This document shows, one piece after another, positions 1 to 6,070 of a DNA stretch of 7,577 nt. Position 1 is the stretch's first letter, and each line of letters begins with the position of its first letter. Source of the stretch: Bacteroidetes bacterium UBA7688 (GTDB lineage Bacteria > Bacteroidota > Bacteroidia > Chitinophagales > Chitinophagaceae); assembly GCA_002482815.1 (NCBI GenBank), contig DLGS01000198.1:1-7577 (forward strand). Reading direction: 5' to 3'. Under the pieces are notes generated by a model. That model did no database searches. It saw nothing but the letters and a program-made list of their open reading frames with translations, and was not told the origin of the DNA. A program made the translations under genes and the position numbers.

Positions 1-396
1 CCTATTCCCGTTGCGTTGCGTTCTGACAGAACATTCTTCAGATTTCGTTATTGGCCTACAAAAGGGGGCAATAACCTCTATTTCGACAATTTCACCATTA
101 CTCCATGGACAACGGATATAAAAGAAGTTGCTCAAAATGCTACAGAGATAAAATTGTTTCCAAACCCAACAAGCGGAAATACGAAATTATGTTTTACAAC
201 TGGTGCAAATGGTGATGCGGATTATGTTATCAGAGATGTAACCGGAAAAGTAATTGCACAAAAAAGTTTACATTTCCAACCAAATACCTTTGTTCAGGAA
301 GATATTGACAGAAGTCAATTCCCTGCAACAGGCATTTATCTTATTACATTAACAAATAGCGAAATAACAAAAACCGAAAAACTTTTCGTTCAATAG
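1..396 (+). CDS. C-terminal part of a secreted protein with T9SS type A sorting domain (5' partial)
   Basis: The reading frame is open from the first base, so only the last 131 residues are visible and the true start lies outside the window. Visible residues about 17-35 (FRFRYWPTKGGNNLYFDNF) resemble the jelly-roll or accessory segment that precedes the sorting domain in Bacteroidota secreted proteins, notably M43 (pappalysin-like) metallopeptidases. No catalytic motif lies in the window, so the enzymatic identity is only a guess. Residues about 48-131 form a type A C-terminal sorting domain. It starts with LFPNPTSG (PNP at bases 160-168), has a central DVTGKVI strand, and ends with GIYLITL and KLFVQ. 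In this family the domain directs export through the outer-membrane type IX machinery, usually followed by cleavage and surface attachment or release. The gene converges on the synthetase gene and ends 20 bp before a shared hairpin terminator. The sorting-domain call is secure; the upstream identity is not. Confidence 0.85.
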   Translation, partial: PIPVALRSDRTFFRFRYWPTKGGNNLYFDNFTITPWTTDIKEVAQNATEIKLFPNPTSGNTKLCFTTGANGDADYVIRDVTGKVIAQKSLHFQPNTFVQEDIDRSQFPATGIYLITLTNSEITKTEKLFVQ

Positions 397-416
397 TTCA
401 ATTGTTTTATGAAAAG

Positions 417-450
417 AATAGCCGGCGACATTATATTGCCGGCTATTTTT
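417..450. terminator. Bidirectional intrinsic terminator between convergent genes
   Basis: A perfect 10-bp inverted repeat, AATAGCCGGC (417-426) and GCCGGCTATT (438-447), encloses an 11-nt loop. On the + strand it ends in a T run (446-450), placing it 20 bp past the stop of the T9SS-sorted gene. On the - strand the stem is followed by TATTCTTTTC, a weaker U-rich tract, and lies 16 bp past the stop of the synthetase gene. The placement between two converging stops and the GC-rich core support use in both directions, stronger on the + strand. Confidence 0.85.
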
Positions 451-465
451 ATTAAAGACTGATTA

Positions 466-2370
466 TTAAAAATCTGTATCAAATTTTGTGCCGATTTTCC
501 TGGCTGTTAAAACAGCTTTTATTTCATCTAAAATAGTTGGGTCGTCAATTGTAGATGGAATGGTGTAATTTTTTCCATCGGCAATCTCGCAGATTGTTTT
601 GCGAAGAATTTTTCCACTTCGTGTTTTGGGTAACCTATTCACTATGGCAGCATTTTTGAAGACTGCAATAGCGCCGATTTTTTCCCGTACACTGGCTATC
701 AACTCTGCCTCCAGTTCTTCTTCTGAGGATAAAATCCCATCTTTAAGAACAATTAAAGCAATAGGCCTTTGTCCCCTTAGTTTACACTCAATTCCTACTA
801 CCGTACATTCAGCGATTGCAGAATGGCTAGCCACAATTTCTTCCATTTCGCCTGTACTCAAACGATGTCCGCTAACATTGATTACATCATCAATACGACC
901 CATTACAAAAAAGTAGCCGTCTTCATTTTTGTACCCTCCATCGCCACTGAGGTAATATCCCGGGTATTTTTCAAAGTAACTTTTCTTAAACCGGATTTCG
1001 TTTTTCCATAAAGATGGCAGGCAGCCCGGTGGCAAAGGAAGTTTTACCACAATATCACCTTCTGTTCCTACGTTTGCTTCACTTCCGTCTTCATTTACAA
1101 TTTTAATGTCAAAGCCGCAAACCGGAAATCCGGCAGAACCGGGTAATGAGCTCCTGGTATCGTGATGACTCATTATCGCAAGCATCGCCCAACCGCTCTC
1201 TGTTTGCCACCAATGGTCAATTACTGGTTTGTTGAGTAATTGTTTAACCCATTCAAAGGTAGCCGGGTCACATCTTTCTCCAGCAAGAAACAGTTTTTGA
1301 AGGGAATCCAGATTATACTGATGAACAAGTTTTCCTTCAGGGTCTTCTTTTTTAATGGCGCGAATTGCAGTCGGCGCAGTGAATAAAACATTCACTTTGT
1401 GTTGCTCAATGATGCGCCAAAACGCACCCGGGTCAGGTGTCCTCACTGGTTTTCCTTCATAAAGCACCGTCGTACACCCATATAATAATGGAGCGTATAC
1501 AATATAAGAATGCCCAACTACCCAACCTATATCGCTTGCTGCCCAGAAAACATTACCGGGTTGGACATTATAAATATGCTCCATGCTGAAATGAAGAGCC
1601 GTAGCATATCCTCCTGTGTCACGGACAATTCCTTTTGGTCGCCCGGTAGTACCAGAGGTGTATAAAATATAAAGGGGGTGGGTGCTTTTTAGTGAAATAC
1701 TTTTCGCTGTTCCACATAAATACATGGCCTCGAAATCAATTTCGCGTGCACCACCCAAATCATCAAAACCTTGTTCCCTGCGATAATAAACCTGAAAATC
1801 CGGTATATGATTAGCTTCTTTTAACGCCTGATCCACCAGAATTTTGTAGGGTATTTTTTTGCCGAATTCAATACCATAGGATGCAGAAATAATAACTTTT
1901 GGTTGAGCATCATCTATACGCACTGCCAGTTCGTGAGGTGCAAATCCGCCAAAAACAACTGAGTGGATAGCGCCAATTCTTGTACATGGCAACATTGCTA
2001 TGATGGCTTCCGGAATCATTGGCATATAGATTATTACAGTATCTCCTTGCCGAACGCCTAAGTTGAGAAGACCTGCAGCAAATTTTGAAACTTTTTCATA
2101 AAGTTCCTGGTAACTGATATGCTTGATTACATTGAATGAGGGGGAATCATAAATGATGGCAGTTTGTTGGCCCCGGCCTGCTTCAATATGCTGATCCAGG
2201 CACAGATAACTCATGTTTAATCTGCCATCCTCAAACCAATGATAATGATGTTCACTACCCTGTGAAAGTATGGTTTGCGGTTGCTCAAACCATGTTAGTT
2301 TTGCTGCCTGTGCAGCCCAAAATTCCTCTTTGTTGTCAATACTTTTACGGTATAATTCTTCGTACTGCAT
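466..2370 (-). CDS. prpE: AMP-forming short-chain acyl-CoA synthetase, PrpE/ACSS3 type (propionate or acetate--CoA ligase)
   Basis: This 634-residue cytoplasmic enzyme has the normal full length for the family. It activates a short-chain fatty acid with ATP to an acyl-AMP and transfers it to CoA, feeding the acid into central metabolism. All ANL-superfamily motifs are intact: P-loop YTSGTTGRPKG (237-247), DHWWQTESGW (385-394), YYLSGDGG (472-479), hinge GRIDDVINVSGHRLS (491-505) and LPKTRSGKILRK (580-591) with catalytic Lys587. In related Acs proteins this lysine is the target of regulatory acetylation. Several stretches match PrpE/ACSS3 rather than canonical Acs: VRDTGGYA (249-256), AGERCDP (363-369), HWWQTESGW instead of WWQTETGG, and PPGCLPSLW (447-455). 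Propionate is therefore at least as likely a substrate as acetate; sequence alone does not settle this. The start fits family length; upstream is A-rich with no clear Shine-Dalgarno, as is usual in Bacteroidota. It lies 84 bp behind the response regulator, with its own possible promoter in that gap. Confidence 0.93.
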   Translation of the reverse strand: MQYEELYRKSIDNKEEFWAAQAAKLTWFEQPQTILSQGSEHHYHWFEDGRLNMSYLCLDQHIEAGRGQQTAIIYDSPSFNVIKHISYQELYEKVSKFAAGLLNLGVRQGDTVIIYMPMIPEAIIAMLPCTRIGAIHSVVFGGFAPHELAVRIDDAQPKVIISASYGIEFGKKIPYKILVDQALKEANHIPDFQVYYRREQGFDDLGGAREIDFEAMYLCGTAKSISLKSTHPLYILYTSGTTGRPKGIVRDTGGYATALHFSMEHIYNVQPGNVFWAASDIGWVVGHSYIVYAPLLYGCTTVLYEGKPVRTPDPGAFWRIIEQHKVNVLFTAPTAIRAIKKEDPEGKLVHQYNLDSLQKLFLAGERCDPATFEWVKQLLNKPVIDHWWQTESGWAMLAIMSHHDTRSSLPGSAGFPVCGFDIKIVNEDGSEANVGTEGDIVVKLPLPPGCLPSLWKNEIRFKKSYFEKYPGYYLSGDGGYKNEDGYFFVMGRIDDVINVSGHRLSTGEMEEIVASHSAIAECTVVGIECKLRGQRPIALIVLKDGILSSEEELEAELIASVREKIGAIAVFKNAAIVNRLPKTRSGKILRKTICEIADGKNYTIPSTIDDPTILDEIKAVLTARKIGTKFDTDF

Positions 2371-2411
2371 TCCAGTTTTCTTTTCATGAAAATTAATACA
2401 GATATAAGCAG

Positions 2412-2442
2412 CAAAATAGAAACCTATACTAAATAAGCAAAA
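2412..2442 (-). promoter_or_regulatory. Candidate Bacteroidota-type promoter for the acyl-CoA synthetase gene
   Basis: Read on the - strand, TTTTG (2442-2438) is followed after 19 nt by TATTTTG (2418-2412). This resembles the Bacteroidota primary sigma pattern of a TTTG-like -33 box and a TAnnTTTG -7 box about 19-21 nt apart, although the -7 box is one base short of the consensus. It lies in the 84-bp gap between regulator and synthetase and would give a leader of roughly 35 nt. AT-rich DNA produces such matches by chance, so this is tentative. Confidence 0.35.
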
Positions 2443-2454
2443 TTAACGCAACGG

Positions 2455-2817
2455 TCAGACCAGTATTTCATTTACCTTTTTCATCAGATCGCGGGTAGAA
2501 AACGGTTTGGTGATATACAGTGAAGCGCCAAGATCCATACCTTTCTGAATATCTGCCTCCTTTGTCTTTGCACTAAGAAATACCACGTGAATATTTTTGA
2601 GTTCTTTTTTTGATTTGACGTGCTTACAAATGGAATATCCATCTACGTCCGGCATCATAATGTCCAAAAGAATAAGGTCTGGTCTGTCTGTATTGATAGT
2701 TTCCAATGCTTCTGTACCATTCCTGGCAATCATCACCTGGTAGCTGTTCTTCTTCATCAGGAACTCTAAAGACATCAATATGTAAGGGTCGTCATCGACA
2801 ACAAGAATTTTTTTCAT
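2455..2817 (-). CDS. Single-domain (receiver-only) response regulator
   Basis: The 120 residues form one complete CheY-like receiver domain and nothing else. The acidic pocket is Asp8/Asp9/Asp10, the phosphoacceptor is Asp52 in LLDIMMPD, the switch Ser is Ser82 in FLSAK, and the conserved Lys is Lys104 in YITKPFS. No DNA-binding, GGDEF, or other output region follows: the stop comes just after helix 5. The gene starts 12 bp after the symporter-kinase stop, so the two are almost certainly co-transcribed, and the kinase's His680 is the obvious phosphodonor. In the related CbrA/CbrB and CrbS/CrbR pairs the partner is a full transcription factor (NtrC-like and LuxR-like, respectively). This one must instead act through protein contact, serve as a phosphorelay intermediate, or act as a phosphate sink. 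The receiver assignment is certain; the downstream target is unknown. Confidence 0.95.
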   Translation of the reverse strand: MKKILVVDDDPYILMSLEFLMKKNSYQVMIARNGTEALETINTDRPDLILLDIMMPDVDGYSICKHVKSKKELKNIHVVFLSAKTKEADIQKGMDLGASLYITKPFSTRDLMKKVNEILV

Positions 2818-2829
2818 TTCGAGGTTTCA

Positions 2830-5517
2830 TTAACTATTTGGCAAAGTAAAGACAAACTTTGCACCTTGTGGCAAAACCTGTTCAACATATATACGACCCT
2901 GATGCATTTCAACAATTCTTTTGCATATGGCAAGACCCAGGCCGCTACCGGTTGGTTTCTGAAGGGTTTGATTTTTAGCCTGGAAAAATTTATCGAAAAT
3001 CAGTTCATTTAATTCTTCCGGAACACCCTTCCCGTTATCGCTTACCCAAACCTGCATTTCATCAATATCGGTTCGACAAATAATGTGGATTGAGCCGGCG
3101 TTTTCAGGAACAAATTTTATGGCATTTGAAATGAGATTATAAATCACCTGCCTTATCATATCCTCATCACACTGAACCAATATCATACTGCTGGGTTGGA
3201 TAAACTCAACCGTTATTGATTTTCCTTTTATCAATGTTTCCAATGAGCTTAGAACATCCTTAATTAACAGACTAATATCAACCGCTGCGTAATGCAATTT
3301 TTGTCTTCCGGATTCGTATCGTTCCAGGTTAAGAACCTGAGTGATTAAGTAAGTTAAGCGCTCTATTTCTTTTACAATTCCCTCCAGATAATATTGGCGC
3401 TGCTCTTCTTCCATTTCCGGATTGTCGCATAGGATTTCACTCATTGCCCGAATAGAGGTCAGCGGAGTTCTGAGCTCGTGGGTGACAGTGTATAAAAATT
3501 CGTCTTTTAATACATCCAGCCGCATCAATTGTTCGTTTACTTCGGTCAGTTCTCCTTTAGCTTTGGTCAGTTCACCGGACTTTTTCTTCAATTCCTTATT
3601 CAATTCCAATACCTGCTGCGATTCCTTTACAATCGATAATACCTTGTCTATACTGATTTCTTCTTCCTTCGCAATGTTGCTGATAAGAAATCGGGCGGAA
3701 GCAGAACCAATCACTCCGGTCAAGATTTTCTCTGAAAAATCAATAATTCTGGGGTCTGCTTCTTTATTTGTCAATGGTATTTTATGCCTTTGTGCATATG
3801 AACTCAAGAGATTTTCTGCTCTGGTTTTTCCGATAAAGTTTGTCAACAGAGAACTTACATCAGACAAATAGGCTGAAGCTTTCCACATTCCAGGACCACC
3901 TGTAATGCCTTCATATTTATAAATATTGACAAAAAGTTCAGCCTGATATTCTTCCTGACGGGTAGCGGAGGTACACATTGATACTAATATCATTAACCCC
4001 AAATTGAAAAATATACTCCAGAAAAAACTATGTGCAAGTAATCCTTGTGTACTCATCCCAAAAAGCGCTTGGGGCTTTAACCAGAATATATCAAAAGGAC
4101 CATAAAGCATGATATCTGTACTTAGATAACCTGCATCCACTACGTTTGGAATAATAATTGTATAAAACCAAATAAGGAACCCTGATACAATACCTGTTAT
4201 GGCTCCCTGACGTGTTATCATTTTTGAATATAAACCTCCGATAGTTGCAGGAGCAAATTGCGCAACTGCAGCCATTGATATTAAGCCAATGTTGACGAGT
4301 GAAGTAGAAGAAGCGATCCATTTATTATAGCAACATGCCATTAATAGAATTAAAATAATACTGGTTCTTCGGGAGTAAATGATTTTGTGTACAGTTGACT
4401 TTTCATCATTGAATTTTGCCTTTTGTAAGGAGAAAACAAAAGGAAGAAACAAATGGTTACTCAGCATAGTAGAAAGGGCTATTGTTTCTACTATAATCAT
4501 GCCACTGGCAGCAGACAAACCTCCGATATAGACCAACATACCGAGCAATGGCTGGTTGAAATTTAGGGGCAATGATAATACAAAGGTGTCGGCACTAACG
4601 GAAGAACCCAGCAAAAGTTTGCCACTCATAGCAATAGGTAATACAAAAAGATTAATCAGGAAAAGATAGAGGGGGAACAACCACATTGCCCTGTAAATGT
4701 TTTTTTCGTTGGTGTTTTCAACTACACTTACCTGAAATTGTCTTGGTAAAAAAATTATGGACAGCATTGAAACTAAAATCATAGCCAGCCAGTCATTGTT
4801 TCCCAAGCCTTTGTTTAAAGTAAAAAACTGATCAAAACCAGCTTCTTTTGCAGCATTAAAAACAGAACGAAAACCATCAAAAAGATAATAAGTCGCAAAA
4901 ATTCCAACTGCAAGAAACGCAATCAGTTTGATAATTGATTCAAAGGCAATAGCAGCCACCAGACCTTCGTGCCGCTCTGATGCATCAACAGATCTGGTGC
5001 CGAAGATGATAATGAAAAGAGATAGAATTGCCGCAATTACAAAAGTGTCATTATTCCCATTAATGATATGAACAGGTGAGTGCTGGCTGCTGATTATATG
5101 GAATGAAGCAGAAATAGCTTTAAGCTGAAGCGCAATATATGGTATGATTCCAATAACGCAACATAAGGTTACAATAACCCCAAGTGTATAATTTTTTCCA
5201 TATCTCGTAGAAATCAAATCAGCGATACTATTAAGTCTTTGCGTTTTGCAAATGCGAAGTAACTTTCTCAATAGTGGAACAAAAAGAGCGCACATAATGG
5301 ATGGTCCAAGGTATATGCTCAGGAATTCAGGGCCATTTGTGGTAGCTCTTCCTACACTTCCATAATAGGTCCAACCGGTGCAGTACACGGCAAGTGACAA
5401 TGCATATATCCAGCTTTTGTTGGTGTTTTTTTTATTACGCTTTTCTACCCAATATGCGATCAGGAACAGAAGTAATAAATAAAGAACGGAGCAGGCAACA
5501 ATAAAAAATTGACTCAT
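2830..5517 (-). CDS. Sodium/solute symporter-histidine kinase fusion, CbrA/CrbS-like sensor
   Basis: This 895-residue inner-membrane protein couples a transporter-like sensor to a kinase. Residues 1-515 are an SSS/SLC5 domain with about 13 hydrophobic segments and family signatures: YCTGWTYYGSVG (45-56), GTRSVDASERHEG (173-185), LPRQFQVSVVEN (257-268) and GGLSAASGMIIVETIALST (332-350). Residues about 540-635 match the STAC linker (GVIGSASARFLI at 601-612) that joins SLC5 domains to kinases. A charged coiled coil with a repeated GELT (648-651 and 655-658) spans about 618-670. HisKA follows, with phosphoacceptor His680 in TVTHELRTPL. The ATPase has an N box with Asn798 (NLISNAIKF), a G1 box DNGKG (827-831), an F box IFDKFF (840-845) and a G2 box GSGLGLAI (857-864), all intact. 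CbrA has a PAS domain between STAC and HisKA; there is no room for one here. The start codon overlaps the preceding small gene's stop as ATGA, implying translational coupling. The likely target is the receiver encoded 12 bp downstream. The ligand is unknown; a short-chain carboxylate is suggested by the neighbouring synthetase. Confidence 0.95.
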   Translation of the reverse strand: MSQFFIVACSVLYLLLLFLIAYWVEKRNKKNTNKSWIYALSLAVYCTGWTYYGSVGRATTNGPEFLSIYLGPSIMCALFVPLLRKLLRICKTQRLNSIADLISTRYGKNYTLGVIVTLCCVIGIIPYIALQLKAISASFHIISSQHSPVHIINGNNDTFVIAAILSLFIIIFGTRSVDASERHEGLVAAIAFESIIKLIAFLAVGIFATYYLFDGFRSVFNAAKEAGFDQFFTLNKGLGNNDWLAMILVSMLSIIFLPRQFQVSVVENTNEKNIYRAMWLFPLYLFLINLFVLPIAMSGKLLLGSSVSADTFVLSLPLNFNQPLLGMLVYIGGLSAASGMIIVETIALSTMLSNHLFLPFVFSLQKAKFNDEKSTVHKIIYSRRTSIILILLMACCYNKWIASSTSLVNIGLISMAAVAQFAPATIGGLYSKMITRQGAITGIVSGFLIWFYTIIIPNVVDAGYLSTDIMLYGPFDIFWLKPQALFGMSTQGLLAHSFFWSIFFNLGLMILVSMCTSATRQEEYQAELFVNIYKYEGITGGPGMWKASAYLSDVSSLLTNFIGKTRAENLLSSYAQRHKIPLTNKEADPRIIDFSEKILTGVIGSASARFLISNIAKEEEISIDKVLSIVKESQQVLELNKELKKKSGELTKAKGELTEVNEQLMRLDVLKDEFLYTVTHELRTPLTSIRAMSEILCDNPEMEEEQRQYYLEGIVKEIERLTYLITQVLNLERYESGRQKLHYAAVDISLLIKDVLSSLETLIKGKSITVEFIQPSSMILVQCDEDMIRQVIYNLISNAIKFVPENAGSIHIICRTDIDEMQVWVSDNGKGVPEELNELIFDKFFQAKNQTLQKPTGSGLGLAICKRIVEMHQGRIYVEQVLPQGAKFVFTLPNS

Positions 5518-5732
5518 GGTTTTTTATTGTTGTCGGTGTTTCGAAAAGTTGCATTTACAAATAATAACAGGATGCAGCAGAGCCAGGCTGTAAACAAATA
5601 AATATACAATGAGGGAATTCCATAGCAGAAAGCAATTTTATTGCAAATGGAAAGCAATGGTGCATTAAATAAAAGCAACATTAACGCTGCGAGTAATAAA
5701 AAAGCACCTCTTTTCTTACTGGAAATATTCAT
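5514..5732 (-). CDS. Small two-helix membrane protein, translationally coupled to the symporter-kinase
   Basis: The 72-residue product has a basic N-terminus (MNISSKKRG), a first hydrophobic segment at about 9-29 ending in FNAPLLS, a short loop with YGIP (37-40), a second segment at about 41-61, and a polar tail (RNTDNNKKP). The pattern of NAP, then an Asn-Lys pair, then GIP followed by a Tyr-rich second helix with Trp recalls small DUF3311-like proteins encoded just before SSS-family transporters. It also recalls the small CbrX ORF reported upstream of cbrA in Pseudomonas. Both comparisons are from memory. Its TGA stop overlaps the kinase ATG as ATGA, so the two are probably coupled in translation and may form a complex. 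It is the first gene after the terminator at 5762-5796. A weak -7-like TACCTTTC (5758-5751) lies upstream without a convincing -33 partner. Real gene: likely; role as transporter accessory subunit: inference. Confidence 0.8.
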   Translation of the reverse strand: MNISSKKRGAFLLLAALMLLLFNAPLLSICNKIAFCYGIPSLYIYLFTAWLCCILLLFVNATFRNTDNNKKP

Positions 5733-5761
5733 TGAAAACTATCTTGATTCGAAAGGTAAAT

Positions 5762-5796
5762 AAAAAAACATAGACCCCATAACAGGGTCTATGTTT
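5762..5796 (-). terminator. Strong intrinsic terminator ending the MFS operon
   Basis: A perfect 12-bp stem joins AAACATAGACCC (5766-5777) to GGGTCTATGTTT (5785-5796), with a 7-nt loop. Read on the - strand, the 3' arm runs directly into seven T residues (5768-5762), a textbook Rho-independent structure. It lies 22 bp past the stop of the 75-aa gene and about 30 bp before the start of the 72-aa gene. It therefore divides the - strand genes into two transcription units. On the + strand the T run is short and interrupted, so activity there should be weak. Confidence 0.9.
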
Positions 5797-5817
5797 CTTG
5801 TGTTTAATTAATTGGTT

Positions 5818-6045
5818 TTAATCTTTTGTATCATATTCGCCTTGCAAAGCATATTGGCCAAATTTTAGTAAGCCGCCAATAATGATAGGCATTAGCACAA
5901 AAAGAATAATAATCCCGAATACCAAATCATCATTGCCTTTTGGGTGTGCAAATTTTGGCCATCCAAAATCGTGAATTCCAAAATATCCACACGCTATAGC
6001 CAAAGCGATCCAAACGATACCAAGCATTTTTTTTATCTGATTCAT
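5818..6045 (-). CDS. Small integral membrane protein, DUF6814-like, paired with the MFS transporter
   Basis: The 75-residue product has two hydrophobic segments, at about 6-24 (LGIVWIALAIACGYFGI) and 42-60 (LVFGIIILFVLMPIIIGGL). They are separated by a polar, Pro- and Gly-containing loop (FGWPKFAHPKGNDD) and followed by an acidic tail (GEYDTKD). The pattern of an N-terminal MNxIKK, VWIALA, DLVFGIIILFVL, and a YAL(K/Q)GEYD end matches small Bacteroidota proteins that I recall as DUF6814, commonly encoded beside MFS transporters. No biochemical function is known to me. The start lies 25 bp after the MFS stop and the gene ends before a strong terminator, so it is the last gene of the MFS unit. 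An accessory or stabilising subunit of the carrier is a reasonable inference, not something the sequence shows. Translation initiation is in AT-rich sequence without a clear Shine-Dalgarno. Confidence 0.82.
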   Translation of the reverse strand: MNQIKKMLGIVWIALAIACGYFGIHDFGWPKFAHPKGNDDLVFGIIILFVLMPIIIGGLLKFGQYALQGEYDTKD

Positions 6046-6070
6046 AAGTATAAATTTAGAGAGTTTAGGT

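Noticed and set aside
10..25. Short tandem GTTGC/GTTGCG repeat at the left edge
   Set aside because: Two copies inside a coding frame are expected by chance.
599..1011. Two short + strand frames opposite the 3' part of the synthetase gene
   Set aside because: Both are antisense to the conserved C-terminal domain motifs (hinge and catalytic lysine), with no independent support.
3422..3871. Open frame of 149 codons on the + strand opposite the kinase region
   Set aside because: It lies fully antisense to the conserved STAC/HisKA coding region, and its Ser-rich, low-complexity product has no recognisable domain. It is a shadow of the real gene.
5762..5796. Possible riboswitch or attenuator in front of the symporter-kinase operon
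   Set aside because: The simple perfect stem with a T run on the - strand is fully explained as the terminator of the upstream unit. There is no room for an aptamer between it and the next start codon.
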